Shown here piece by piece: positions 1 to 9,257 of a stretch of DNA of 48,773 nucleotides. Made by a program: the position numbers and the translations under genes. The stretch lies in assembly GCA_902766785.1 (NCBI GenBank), contig CACXEO010000055.1, positions 1 to 48,773 of the forward strand, read 5' to 3'. Origin of the DNA: Oscillospiraceae bacterium. GTDB taxonomy: Bacteria > Bacillota > Clostridia > Oscillospirales > Ruminococcaceae. Each line of letters starts with the position of its first letter. Within the stretch, counting starts at the first letter, position 1. The notes beneath the pieces are model-generated. The model did no database searches and was not told the origin of the DNA. It saw nothing but the letters and a program-made list of their open reading frames with translations.

Positions 1-120
1 AATCATCTGTGTAGCGTCTTCTGTTTTCCCGTCTACCCGGCAGAAAGCATATTTTTGGTGATACTTCCTTATGGCTCTCTGCCCAAACCACGGCCCCTTT
101 TAAAACTGTCAAATTTCTTA

Positions 121-305
121 GTTGCCAAAGGCAACAAGGTTCCCTCAGCCACCGGCCCGTGACCGGGCAGGACAATTCGCGATACCGACACACTACCGAA
201 TTATTCGTTGTTTACCCGCGCGGCACGTTCTTATCTTTTATCGGAATATTTCCGTATACGGCGTGGGGTTGTTATTGCCAAAGGCAACGGCGTGGGGTTC
301 TTATT
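121..305. repeat. short repeats and hairpins at the 3' side of the isomerase gene
   Basis: The first 300 bases hold no supportable gene. GTTGCC-AAA-GGCAAC is a perfect hairpin at 121-135 and its core (TTGCC-AAA-GGCAA) recurs at 275-287. A 19-base unit beginning ACGGCGTGGGG occurs at 258-276 and again at 287-305 with one mismatch (period 29). The second copy covers the stop codon of the isomerase gene (301-303). No T-run follows these hairpins, so a terminator role on the minus strand is uncertain. Confidence 0.55.
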
Positions 306-1785
306 TCTCAAACGGATTCTCAGTCTCGTAGAGCATTCCTTTCGGCTGATTGAAGCCGATATCCTCAATGCCGAGATATTTGAAGACATTGAAGAGCGCT
401 TTGCCAAAGTGGCCGAACGCAACCGCACCATGATGCGGATATCTCTTCGCAATGAGAACATGACGGTAGAAGCGGCCCATCTCCGGAATACCGAAGATGC
501 CGATACCGCCAAACGAACGGGTCGGAACCGGGAGAATTTCACCCTCTGCAACATAAGCCTTCAGCTTGGTGTCCGCAGTGGACTGCAGACGGAAGAAAGT
601 GATCGGGCCCGGTTTAATGTCGCCTTCGAGGGTGCCGCGGCTTACATTCGGCTCGCTGTCCGGCTCAAGGCAACGGTGCTGGATGAGCTGATATTTCAAC
701 GCGTACTCAGCAAGTTTGCTGGAGTTGGTGTTACCGCAGTGGAAGCCCATAAAGGTATCCTTGTGGGTGTAATCAAATTTGCCTTTGATGTCGCTGTTGT
801 ACATATCCGCCGGAACGGTGTTATTGATGTCGAGCAGGGTGACAATATCCTCGGAAACAAGCTGGCCAATATACTCAGAAAGCGCACCGTAGATATCAAC
901 CTCACAGGATACCGGAATACCGCGGCCAGTCAAACGGCTGTTGACATAGCAGGGGCAGAAGCCGAACTCGGTCTGGAACGCAGGCCAGCACTTGTCAGCA
1001 AAAGCGACAAACTCTCTGGAGCCCTTGTGCTCTTCAGCCCAGTCGAGCAAAGTGAGTTCAAACTGCGCAAGCTTCGGAACAAGGTCTTTCCAGGGGTTGT
1101 TCCCGGCAAGCTCTTTTTCCATATCAGCAACGACTTCCGGAATACGCGGATCATCTTTGTGTTTCTGAACAGCGGCAAGCAGGTCGAGCTCCGAGTTTTC
1201 CTCAATCTCAATACCGAGATCGAAGAGTTTCTGGATCGGCGCATTGCAGGCAAGGAAGTCGTTCGGGCGCGGACCAAAGGTAATGATCTTCAGCTTGGAA
1301 AGACCGATGACGACGCGGGCAACCGGTTTAAAATCGTCAATCATGGTAACGATCTCATCGGGAGTACCTACCGGATACTCCGGAATATAGGCCTGAATTT
1401 TACGGATACCAAGGTTGTAGCTCGCGTTGAGCATACCGCAGAACGCATCACCGCGGCCGTCGATCAAGTTGTCGCCGGTTTCTTCAGCAGCAGCGCAGAA
1501 CATAACCGGGCCGCCAAAGGTTTTGGCGAGCAGGGTCTCCGGTGTCTCCGGGCCGAAGTTGCCGAGATAGACAACCAGCGCGTTAACGCCGGCAGCTTTG
1601 ATGTCCTCAACCGCTTTCAGCATATCTTTTTCATTTTCAACAGTAACCGGACACTCATAAATATCGCCGCCTGCCGCTTTATATGCAGCTACAACTGCTT
1701 TTCTGCGCGACTCGGACAGTGACATTGGGAAACAGTCACGGCTGACCGCAACAATACCTAATTTAACAACGGGTGTGTTAATCAT
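301..1785 (-). CDS. L-fucose/L-arabinose isomerase family protein
   Basis: A 494-residue cytosolic protein resembling the fucose/arabinose isomerase superfamily, which interconverts aldoses and ketoses using a divalent metal. The N-terminal half has the alternating beta/alpha pattern of the family's substrate domain (GIVAVSRD near residue 10, VYLGNFGPETP near 75). The C-terminal half has the Gly/His-rich segments expected of the metal-site domain (FMGFHCGNTNSSK, RYPHHGAVAFGHFG). The start is the ATG at 1785, seven bases after AGGAGG; the longer frame to 1848 would read back through this ribosome site. An extended -10 (TGATATAAT) lies about 40 bases upstream. The substrate cannot be read from the sequence. 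The next gene upstream is a sugar-acid-type dehydratase, so an oxidative or non-phosphorylating sugar route is possible (inference). Confidence 0.85.
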   Translation of the reverse strand: MINTPVVKLGIVAVSRDCFPMSLSESRRKAVVAAYKAAGGDIYECPVTVENEKDMLKAVEDIKAAGVNALVVYLGNFGPETPETLLAKTFGGPVMFCAAAEETGDNLIDGRGDAFCGMLNASYNLGIRKIQAYIPEYPVGTPDEIVTMIDDFKPVARVVIGLSKLKIITFGPRPNDFLACNAPIQKLFDLGIEIEENSELDLLAAVQKHKDDPRIPEVVADMEKELAGNNPWKDLVPKLAQFELTLLDWAEEHKGSREFVAFADKCWPAFQTEFGFCPCYVNSRLTGRGIPVSCEVDIYGALSEYIGQLVSEDIVTLLDINNTVPADMYNSDIKGKFDYTHKDTFMGFHCGNTNSSKLAEYALKYQLIQHRCLEPDSEPNVSRGTLEGDIKPGPITFFRLQSTADTKLKAYVAEGEILPVPTRSFGGIGIFGIPEMGRFYRHVLIAKRYPHHGAVAFGHFGKALFNVFKYLGIEDIGFNQPKGMLYETENPFEK

Positions 1786-2070
1786 GTTACATCCTCCTAT
1801 GTTTTCAGTGATAATTATATCATACCACCTGGCCTGAAAAAAGTCCATGATTTTTTGACGGTTTGACGGACAAACCTATCAAAAATTCTGCCCAAAAAAT
1901 TTTCCAAAATTTTGTGGATTATACCTTATATTGTCTTTACAATCATTCCGGGTGCAGACGCGGCTCAATAACGCAAAATCCGCCCTTGCTGCGTGACAGA
2001 AGCAATTACAAAGGGGGAACAAGGTTCTTTCAGCCGCCGCAGGCTGCGCCTAAGGTTTCGGTGTGAGGTT

Positions 2071-3798
2071 TTATTCCATCGACGCGCCTTTCATTGCGGA
2101 CAGGGCGCTCTCGGTATAGCGCTTAAAAATGCCCTTGCGCTTTGGCAGCGGTTTAATCCCCGCTTTCGCACGTTCTTTCAAAACGGCGGCAGCTTCTTCA
2201 GGGGTACATTCCCTGCCGGCAATGCCGACAACGTTCAGTCTGCGGTTCGGAATGTCGAACTCAATGATATCTCCGTCCTCTACAAAGGCGATGGCGCCGC
2301 CCGCCGCCGCTTCCGGCGACACATGGCCGATACAGGGTCCGCGGGTCGCACCCGAGAAACGCCCGTCGGTCACCAGTGAAACCGTCCCATTGAGCCGCTC
2401 GTCACAGACAATTGCTTCTGTTGTCATGACCATTTCCGGCATCCCCGAGCCCCGCGGGCCCTCGTACCGGATGATCAAAACATCGTTTGGCTCTACCTTT
2501 CCTTCAACAACTGCGAAATAGCACTCTTCTTCGCTGTCAAACGCTTTGACGTTTCCGCGGTGGACCAGCATATCATCTGAAATAGCAGCATATTTAACAA
2601 TTGCGCCCTCTTCGGCAATATTGCCTTTAAGCACAGCAATAGAACCCATTTCCTCCGTCTCCGCAACCGGATGGATGACCTTGTCCCGGGTCAGGCCGTA
2701 GTTTGCCAAATACCCGATGTTCCGCTCAAAGAAACCGTCTTTCTGAATATCTTCCAGGTTTTCGCCAAGCGTCTTTCCGGTGACGGTCATCACGTCAAGA
2801 TGGAGGAACTCTTTCAGCATCAGCTGAACCATCGGAATGCCGCCCGCAAACCAGAACGCCTCCGTCACATGCTGGCCGCTTGGGTAAATATTTCCAATGT
2901 GGGGAACCCTGTGATTAATCTCATCAAACAGCTCGGGCGGCAGATCAATCCCCAGCTCCCGGGCAACCGCCGGCAGATGGAGAGTCGCATTTGTAGAGCC
3001 GCCAATGGCGCTGTGGACGATGATAGCGTTTTCAAAAGCCTCGCGGGTCAGGATTTTGCTTGCCGTTAAGCCCGTTTTCGCAAGCTTCATCACCTGCCGA
3101 CCGGCGAGGCGTGCCATTGAAAGGATATCGCGCATCGTCGCCGGGGCGAGCGCGCTTCCCGGCAAAGCGAGGCCGAGCGCTTCCGCCATGCACTGCATGG
3201 TGCTTGCCGTCCCCAGGAACTGGCAGGCGCCGAGGGAGGGGCAGCCGGTCAGCTTGTAGTCCCGCACTTCCTGCTCAGTGATTGCATCCTTGCGTTTTTG
3301 GCGCAGGGAGATATCCCCCGCCTTAATCGAAGTGGACATATAGGGGCCGGGACGCATGCTGCCGCCCGGAATAAACACTGTTGGGATATCGAGCCGAGCT
3401 GCCGCCTTCAGGTGAGCCGGTATCGATTTATCACAGGAAGAGAGGAGGATCATACCATCCCACGGGTTGACGGATCCGTGAATTTCAACCATATCTGCAA
3501 GAACTTCGCGGGAGGCAAGAATATAGTTCATTCCATCATGGCCCTGCGCACAGCCGTCGCAAATATCGGTCGCGTGGAACTGAGCGGGCCTGCCGCCCGA
3601 TTCATAAACCCCGATCTTCGCCTGCTCCGCAAGCTTATCCAGGTGCTTGCTGCCCGGGTGGCTGTCGCCGAAAACGTCTTCAATCAAAATCTGCGGCTTG
3701 ACTATATCGGACTCATCCCAGTCCATGCCAAGCTGCAACGCGTCGAACTGCGCCCAAAGGCTGCGCTCCGGCGCGCTTTTCTGGGTATGTTTTTCCAT
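2071..3798 (-). CDS. IlvD/Edd family dehydratase (dihydroxy-acid or sugar-acid dehydratase)
   Basis: A 575-residue iron-sulfur dehydratase of the IlvD/Edd family, which removes water from 2,3-dihydroxy acids or aldonic acids. Likely cluster cysteines are C80 (ICDGC), C122 (SSCDKS, compare GGCDKN in IlvD) and C192 ([12 protein letters not shown]). The C-terminal swivel domain carries the typical [16 protein letters not shown] segment and a nearby PEAAAGG motif. The start at 3798 follows AAGGAG by 7 bases. Longer starts at 3837 and 3849 lie at or before the expected transcription start of the promoter at 3848-3876, which argues against them. Pairing with an isomerase-family gene, and no ilvB/C/E nearby, favours a sugar-acid dehydratase over branched-chain amino acid synthesis; that choice is inference. 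Confidence 0.87.
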   Translation of the reverse strand: MEKHTQKSAPERSLWAQFDALQLGMDWDESDIVKPQILIEDVFGDSHPGSKHLDKLAEQAKIGVYESGGRPAQFHATDICDGCAQGHDGMNYILASREVLADMVEIHGSVNPWDGMILLSSCDKSIPAHLKAAARLDIPTVFIPGGSMRPGPYMSTSIKAGDISLRQKRKDAITEQEVRDYKLTGCPSLGACQFLGTASTMQCMAEALGLALPGSALAPATMRDILSMARLAGRQVMKLAKTGLTASKILTREAFENAIIVHSAIGGSTNATLHLPAVARELGIDLPPELFDEINHRVPHIGNIYPSGQHVTEAFWFAGGIPMVQLMLKEFLHLDVMTVTGKTLGENLEDIQKDGFFERNIGYLANYGLTRDKVIHPVAETEEMGSIAVLKGNIAEEGAIVKYAAISDDMLVHRGNVKAFDSEEECYFAVVEGKVEPNDVLIIRYEGPRGSGMPEMVMTTEAIVCDERLNGTVSLVTDGRFSGATRGPCIGHVSPEAAAGGAIAFVEDGDIIEFDIPNRRLNVVGIAGRECTPEEAAAVLKERAKAGIKPLPKRKGIFKRYTESALSAMKGASME

Positions 3799-3847
3799 TT
3801 CAATGCTCCTTTGATGATAATCATTCAGGTATGACATCTTTTCTTTC

Positions 3848-3876
3848 ATTGTACAAAGCTATAGCTTTAAAGTCAA
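3848..3876 (-). promoter_or_regulatory. promoter of the dehydratase gene, with a palindromic spacer
   Basis: Read on the minus strand: TTGACT, 17-base spacer, TACAAT. The spacer contains the perfect 14-base palindrome AAAGCTA-TAGCTTT (3855-3868), a plausible operator placed so that bound repressor would block RNA polymerase. Confidence 0.7.
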
Positions 3877-4048
3877 ATAAAAAAGGCGTTCCTTTTGAGC
3901 ACCACAGTAAATCCATCATTTTAGTAAAATATAGCCCTAAATTCCCTGCTGTCGTCATCATAACCTTAACCGCCTCCCGGATATTCGAAGAAATCTTATT
4001 AGTCTGCAGTTAAAAACGCAGGGCCAATGCCCTGCGTTTTTATAAATG

Positions 4049-4960
4049 TCAGTGCGGTAAAGAATCCTGGCTATTATCTTGATTTTCGAATTGCTGCTGT
4101 TCAGACAGAGGCGCCTGCTGGCCCTGCACCTCGTAAAACGACTGGTGCTCCTGCCGCATCCGCTCGAGGCGCCGCTTTTTCCGCTTATTGCTGCCAACAA
4201 CCACGCAAATGACAATAACGGCAACAAGAATGAAAACCGCTCCGCCCGCTATAGACAGGGTGACAATTAGGTTTTCCGGCCTTAAAAGGTACAGAATATT
4301 AAAGGGAGCCTTCTTTATTTCAGTAAATTGCATCCCCTGCACAAACTGGTCGAACGCCGCTTCGTCTGCGGCTGAAATAACCCCAGTGTAGGAACGCAAC
4401 GTAATATTGAGGTGCTGGCCGTTGACTACGGTAACATATTGGATCAGCGCCGTCCGTTCATCCTCGTTGACAATCCACGCATTGAGCTTCATCAGTTTAC
4501 ACTGCGGATGATCCACCATTTCGAAGCCACCGTATTTGACCCCGGATATCCCGGTTAACTTTTCCATATCCGCGCTCATAATTTCATCTGCAAAGCTCTG
4601 GTATTCCTCATCGGAAAGGCCGTTCCAGTCGAAAATATCGGTATTTTCAACCATCGTAACAACAATTTCCTGCGAGGCGTCGTTAGGCTCAAGTGCATTA
4701 TAGTAAATGGAATTCTGTTCAAACAGCTGGTCCATATACTTTTTGTCAATCCCTTCCCAGACACTGAAAACCGGGTCGTCCGCCGGGGTATCCCTGGTAA
4801 AAACATACCATCCCTGAGGAGACGGAATATTTAAATAAAGCTCTTCAACAGAAACCATTCCGTCCGGCTGGGATTCATCTTCAACCGCCAATACCGGAGA
4901 TACGGCCGCTGTCAAAAAAAACAATAAAGCGCTAATAACAGGAACTATCCTTTTTTTCAT
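4049..4960 (-). CDS. membrane-anchored extracytoplasmic protein of unknown function
   Basis: A 303-residue protein I do not recognise. It starts with a signal peptide (MKKR, hydrophobic core, likely cut after PVLA near residue 25). About 190 residues of mixed alpha/beta sequence outside the membrane follow, including a motif on a hydrophobic strand (IQYVTVVNGQHLNITLRSY). One strong transmembrane helix follows near residues 230-255, then a basic stop-transfer (KRKKRR) and a Gln/Asn-rich cytosolic tail. The layout resembles stress-response or secreted-lipid-binding anchored proteins, but no family can be assigned. A promoter TTGATT-18-TATAGT lies just upstream on the minus strand. The gene stands alone and is divergent from the metalloregulator. 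Confidence 0.75.
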   Translation of the reverse strand: MKKRIVPVISALLFFLTAAVSPVLAVEDESQPDGMVSVEELYLNIPSPQGWYVFTRDTPADDPVFSVWEGIDKKYMDQLFEQNSIYYNALEPNDASQEIVVTMVENTDIFDWNGLSDEEYQSFADEIMSADMEKLTGISGVKYGGFEMVDHPQCKLMKLNAWIVNEDERTALIQYVTVVNGQHLNITLRSYTGVISAADEAAFDQFVQGMQFTEIKKAPFNILYLLRPENLIVTLSIAGGAVFILVAVIVICVVVGSNKRKKRRLERMRQEHQSFYEVQGQQAPLSEQQQFENQDNSQDSLPH

Positions 4961-5101
4961 CGTGTCACTCCTTTACTGTTTTTACTATATCATATACGTT
5001 AGGCTGGAATCAAGAGCAAGGTGCGGGTTGTTTCCCGCTGTAGATTATGGTACACTTAATAAATAAACGCCCTGTCCGGCGGGAAACGGAGGAACCTAAT
5101 A

Positions 5102-5464
5102 ATGATTCAGGAATCAGGAGAAAACTATCTGGAGACGATTTTGCTTTTAAAAAACAAGCTGGGTTCCGTTCGTTCCATTGACGTTGCAAATGCACTCGGC
5201 TTTTCAAAACCCAGCATCAGCCGCGCTATTGGAATCTTACGGGACAGCGGCTACCTGACAATGGAGCCGAACGGGAACCTGGAGCTCACCGAAAAAGGTG
5301 TGGAGAAGGCTTCCGCTATTTACGAACGCCACCGCCTGATCACCCGCTTCTTATCTGAAATTCTTGGCGTTTCCTCTGAAACCGCGGAAGAAGACGCCTG
5401 CCGGATTGAACACATCATCAGTGAAGAAACATTCGAAGCATTTAAACGATTTCTCAGCCAATAA
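5102..5464 (+). CDS. DtxR/MntR family metal-dependent transcriptional regulator
   Basis: A 120-residue repressor: an N-terminal winged helix-turn-helix (residues 5-65, recognition helix around SKPSISRAIGILR) and a short dimerisation/metal domain. Alignment by eye gives metal-site residues E11, H77, C100, E103 and H104. The segment ACRIEH matches the ACRWEH of DtxR (Cys102) rather than the Glu99 of MntR. Position 8 is Asn where MntR has Asp. It lacks the C-terminal SH3-like domain of DtxR. Expected role: repression of iron or manganese uptake genes when metal is bound. The only metal transporter in view is the feo operon 20 kb away. A promoter-like TTGTTT-17-TACACT precedes it and a strong terminator follows. 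Confidence 0.9.
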   Translation: MIQESGENYLETILLLKNKLGSVRSIDVANALGFSKPSISRAIGILRDSGYLTMEPNGNLELTEKGVEKASAIYERHRLITRFLSEILGVSSETAEEDACRIEHIISEETFEAFKRFLSQ

Positions 5465-5473
5465 TCGTTTTAC

Positions 5474-5502
5474 AAAAGGCCCCGCTGGACGCGGGGCCTT
5501 TT
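5474..5502 (+). terminator. intrinsic terminator after the DtxR/MntR regulator
   Basis: GGCCCCGC, 5-base loop, GCGGGGCC followed by TTTT. Confidence 0.9.
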
Positions 5503-5574
5503 GTTGTTAAAAATTCCTTTATTTTCGTTACAGCCGCATCATACAGCTTTCACGCTTTATTTAAATTTTGTTCA

Positions 5575-5603
5575 TTGACTTCATTTTTTTAGAACCATAT
5601 AAT
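5575..5603 (+). promoter_or_regulatory. promoter of the RND-TetR operon
   Basis: TTGACT, exactly 17 bases, TATAAT. The predicted transcription start, about 5610, lies at the left edge of the palindromic operator. Confidence 0.85.
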
Positions 5604-5611
5604 AATGGAGG

Positions 5612-5635
5612 TTCCGACCGACCGGTCGGTCGGAA
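5612..5635. promoter_or_regulatory. perfect 24-bp palindromic operator, probably for the TetR protein of the same operon
   Basis: TTCCGACCGACC is followed without a gap by its exact reverse complement GGTCGGTCGGAA. It begins just after the predicted transcription start. TetR-family proteins commonly bind such palindromes in front of their own operon, so autorepression is expected. Confidence 0.85.
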
Positions 5636-5688
5636 TATATAGAAACTAAATTTCTGTGAGGGCACATCACAGCGGATTGGAGATTAGC

Positions 5689-8600
5689 ATGTTTTCAAAA
5701 TTCAGCGTCAAAAAACCGTTTACCATCCTGGTAGCGGTCATCATCATCCTGGTTCTGGGTGTCGTTTCTTACATGAACATGACCGTGGACCTGATTCCTA
5801 GCTTTAACCTCCCCTACGCCGTCATTTCTACAACCTACGTTGGCGCATCTCCCGAAGAGGTGGAACAGAAGGTCACCGGCCCATTGGAACAGGGCATGGC
5901 CTCTATCAACAATATCAGCGAAGTGAGCTCGGTCTCAAACGAAAACGTCTCAATGGTCATCCTCAAGTTTAACGAGGATACCAATATGGACACTGCCATG
6001 ATTGAGATGCGGGAAAAGCTTGACATGCTGGAAAGCTATCTGCCGGACGGAGTGGGTACCCCAATGATTATGAAGCTCAATCCGAACATGATGCCAATTC
6101 TTTCGACAGCAGTCTCAGTAGACGGGATGAGCGCGGAAGAAGCCTCCCAGTATATAAACGACAAAATCATCCCGGAAATCGAAAGTGTTGGGGGTGTGGC
6201 ATCGGTCTCTTCGAACGGTTTGATTTCCAACATGGTGGATGTAACCCTGTCCCCAGAGAAAATTGACCAGGTCAACGCGGATATTACCGCCCATTACCGC
6301 ATAGAGGCGGAGGCAAAAATCCGTTCGGCCGCCCGTGAGAAGATCGTCAAGCAGATTGACGCCCAACTGGATGCGCAAAAGGAAGCTGCCTTGAAGCAGA
6401 CCCTTACAGCTGAAATGGCGGATGCAGCTCTCGCCGAGCCTAAACAGCAGGCAATAGACGCTGTCAACCAGAAATTTGAGGAGCAGAAACAGGAGATGAT
6501 CGCCCAAGGAATGACGGCTGAAATGGCAGACGCCGCCCTTGCCGACCCCAAAAAGCAGGCGTTAAATTCCGTCAATCAAAAATTTGAAGAGCAAAAACAG
6601 GAACTGATGAAGCAGACCGTTCCAGCAGACGCTGTCAACGAAAAAATAGAGGCGGCGCGAAAAGAACTTTATGCGAACGTCGATTCCCAGGTAGATGAGA
6701 TCGTTAAGTCTCAGATGGCCTCGGTGACCATTCCGGAAGTTTCGATTACCACCGAGATGATCAGCGGGATTTTGAGCGGCGAAAACTTCAGCATGCCGGC
6801 CGGTTCGGTTGACAACGGGGACGGTGTGAGCTATCCGGTGCGGGTCGGCGATAAAATCGCAAGCATAGATGAGCTTTCCGCCCTCACCCTGATGGAAATT
6901 CCAGACTATAAAACAATTACGCTGGCCGACGTAGCGGATGTCACACCGTATAACGATGCAGACACCATGTATTCCCGGGTCAATGGGAATCACGGCGTCA
7001 TCCTGTCCCTTCAGAAACAGCCGAACTATTCAACGGCCGAGGTTTCGCATAACGTACAGGACAGGATTAATGAAATTACTGCGAACAACACCAGCGTCAA
7101 ATTCACCACCCTGATGGACCAAGGGGAATACGTTGACCTGATGATAGGCACCATCATTTCCAACCTGCTCTGGGGGGCGCTCTTCGCAATCCTTATCCTC
7201 TTTATCTTCCTGCGGAAAATAAAACCTACCTTTATTGTCGGCGTGTCTATTATCATCAGTGTCATTACAGCCTTTGTTTTGATGTACTTCTCAGGCATTA
7301 CCCTGAACATGATCTCAATGAGCGGTCTCGCGCTCGGCGTCGGAATGCTGGTCGACAACTCGATTGTCGTCATTGAAAACATCTTCCGTTATCGGCGTGA
7401 TGGAATGAGCGCGAAAGACGCGGCAATCCATGGGGCGAAGGAAGTTTCGGCCGCCATCATCTCCTCTACCCTGACGACAGTCATCGTTTTCGTCCCCATC
7501 GTCTTTACGCAGGGAATCACCCGCCAGCTCTTTACCGATATGGCGCTGACCATTGCCTATTCCCTGCTTGCCAGCCTCGCCGTTGCGCTGACGGTCGTTC
7601 CGGCAGCCTGCAGCACTATGCTGCGCAAGCCGGTCACTCAAAAGCGCAACTTCATAGATAAAATGGCTGACGGCTACGGAAAACTGCTGAAAAAATCTTT
7701 GAAACACAGTTGGGTTACTATTGTATTGTGCGTTGCCCTGCTGGCCACCAGTGTTGTAGCGGCTTTCTCCTCCGGTACTGAGCTGTTCCCCGAAATGGAT
7801 ACTGGAAGCATCACGGTTTCGGTCAGTATGCCGGACAGCTACAATGAAAACGATACATTTAAAGCCCTTGACGAACTGAACGAAAGCCTTACCGGCATAG
7901 CAGACGTCGATACAGTCGGCATCCTTTACACTGGTTCAAACGGCGGGATGATGTCAATAATGGGAAGCGGAAGCACCACCATTTATGTTCAGCTGGATGG
8001 AAACAAGGCCCGCTCCACTGGAGACGTAATTCAGGATATCCGCAATGTCACCGGCGATAAGCCCTACGAAGTTACCGTGAGCGGAGGAAGCTCCGATATT
8101 TCAATGCTCACCGGCGGGCAGATCGTCTACGACGTCTACGGAAAAGACCTGGATTCCCTCCGCGAAGCCGCTAAAGAAATCGGTGCGATAGTCGAAGAGA
8201 CCGAAGGCACAACTGAAGTCGACAGCGGCCTTGGAAAAGCCAATCAGGAAATCCGGATTACGGTGGATAAAGAGAAAGCAATTGCCAAAGGCTTGACGGT
8301 AGCACAGGTTTATATGGCCGTCAGCGAAAAAATTGCCGGCGAAGAGGTCGTTACCTCCCTGACACAGGACGGCTTAAATTACGATGTCTACGTCAAAGAC
8401 AACCGGGTTTCTCCTGTTACCGACGCTGACTTGAAAGACATTTCCATCGAAACCCAAAGCGGCGAAAGCGTTGTTCTCGGCGACATTGCGGCTATTGGGA
8501 AAGCAGATGGCTTCACCTCAATCCAGCACGACGGGCAGGAGCGTTACGTCAGCGTGACCGCTTCCCTGAAGGCAGGTTACAACACAGGTGACGTCAACAA

Positions 8601-9246
8601 AGCCATTCAGGAGAAAATTGATGCATATACCCTCCCGGAAGGATGCCGTGTTGAAGTGGGAGGCGAAGGTGAAAGCATTGCCAGCACCTTTAATGACCTT
8701 TATATGATGATCGGCCTTGCCATCCTCTTTATTTACCTTGTCATGGTGGCACAGTTCCAGTCTCTTCTCTCTCCGTTTATTGTCATGTTTACCATCCCGC
8801 TTGCCTTTACCGGCGCATTCCTCGCCCTGTTCTTTGCAGGGATGCCGGTCAGTGTCGTTTCCCTGATTGGGTTCGTGTTACTGGTGGGCATCGTCGTCAA
8901 TAACGGCATCGTCTTTGTAGACTACGCGAACCAGCAGCGGAAGAAAGGGATGGATGTCACCGAAGCGCTGGTCCTGACCGGCCGCCACAGGATCCGCCCC
9001 ATCCTGATGACCGCCCTGACGACCATCATCGCCCTGACGACCATGGTGTTCGACACAAGCTCCGGTGCCGAGCTGATGCGCCCGATGGCGGTGACAACCA
9101 TTGGTGGTCTTGCCTACTCCACCCTTTTGACCCTGTTCCTCGTCCCGTCCCTTTATAAACTTTTCCACCGTAAAAACAAAATAAAAAGCGAAGCGGAAAA
9201 ACAAAGCACCCCCGTTCCGGAAATAACGGACGGGAGTAACGGATGA
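5689..9246 (+). CDS. RND family multidrug/lipid exporter, Gram-positive type, with coiled-coil insertion
   Basis: A 1185-residue inner-membrane proton-driven exporter of the AcrB/SwrC family. The first helix is near residues 10-30 (VKKPFTILVAV). Two clusters of helices follow, near 490-660 and 1005-1150, including GLALGVGMLVDNSIVVIENIFR with the proton-relay acidic residues and, in the second half, GIVVNNGIVFVDYANQQRKKG. Two large extracytoplasmic porter regions alternate with them. The protein is about 150 residues longer than usual because the first porter loop holds a charged, helical, Gln/Ala/Lys-rich insert (about residues 200-360) with two tandem 36-residue repeats. The ATG at 5689 follows GGAG; a GTG at 5656 has no ribosome site. 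The stop overlaps the next gene. No outer-membrane or adaptor partner gene is present, as usual in Firmicutes. Confidence 0.95.
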   Translation: MFSKFSVKKPFTILVAVIIILVLGVVSYMNMTVDLIPSFNLPYAVISTTYVGASPEEVEQKVTGPLEQGMASINNISEVSSVSNENVSMVILKFNEDTNMDTAMIEMREKLDMLESYLPDGVGTPMIMKLNPNMMPILSTAVSVDGMSAEEASQYINDKIIPEIESVGGVASVSSNGLISNMVDVTLSPEKIDQVNADITAHYRIEAEAKIRSAAREKIVKQIDAQLDAQKEAALKQTLTAEMADAALAEPKQQAIDAVNQKFEEQKQEMIAQGMTAEMADAALADPKKQALNSVNQKFEEQKQELMKQTVPADAVNEKIEAARKELYANVDSQVDEIVKSQMASVTIPEVSITTEMISGILSGENFSMPAGSVDNGDGVSYPVRVGDKIASIDELSALTLMEIPDYKTITLADVADVTPYNDADTMYSRVNGNHGVILSLQKQPNYSTAEVSHNVQDRINEITANNTSVKFTTLMDQGEYVDLMIGTIISNLLWGALFAILILFIFLRKIKPTFIVGVSIIISVITAFVLMYFSGITLNMISMSGLALGVGMLVDNSIVVIENIFRYRRDGMSAKDAAIHGAKEVSAAIISSTLTTVIVFVPIVFTQGITRQLFTDMALTIAYSLLASLAVALTVVPAACSTMLRKPVTQKRNFIDKMADGYGKLLKKSLKHSWVTIVLCVALLATSVVAAFSSGTELFPEMDTGSITVSVSMPDSYNENDTFKALDELNESLTGIADVDTVGILYTGSNGGMMSIMGSGSTTIYVQLDGNKARSTGDVIQDIRNVTGDKPYEVTVSGGSSDISMLTGGQIVYDVYGKDLDSLREAAKEIGAIVEETEGTTEVDSGLGKANQEIRITVDKEKAIAKGLTVAQVYMAVSEKIAGEEVVTSLTQDGLNYDVYVKDNRVSPVTDADLKDISIETQSGESVVLGDIAAIGKADGFTSIQHDGQERYVSVTASLKAGYNTGDVNKAIQEKIDAYTLPEGCRVEVGGEGESIASTFNDLYMMIGLAILFIYLVMVAQFQSLLSPFIVMFTIPLAFTGAFLALFFAGMPVSVVSLIGFVLLVGIVVNNGIVFVDYANQQRKKGMDVTEALVLTGRHRIRPILMTALTTIIALTTMVFDTSSGAELMRPMAVTTIGGLAYSTLLTLFLVPSLYKLFHRKNKIKSEAEKQSTPVPEITDGSNG
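6406..6621 (+). repeat. two tandem 108-bp (36-residue) repeats inside the RND gene
   Basis: Unit 1 is 6406-6513 and unit 2 is 6514-6621. The encoded units share TAEMADAALA, a short PK(Q/K)QA segment and VNQKFEEQKQE. The DNA copies differ mainly at third codon positions, so the duplication is not recent or is under protein-level selection. Confidence 0.9.
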
Positions 9247-9257
9247 AGGTGAAAACA

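Noticed and set aside
208..1722. A 504-codon open frame on the plus strand over the isomerase gene
   Set aside because: It mirrors the minus-strand gene, has no ribosome site and no recognisable protein pattern; the minus-strand protein matches a known family.
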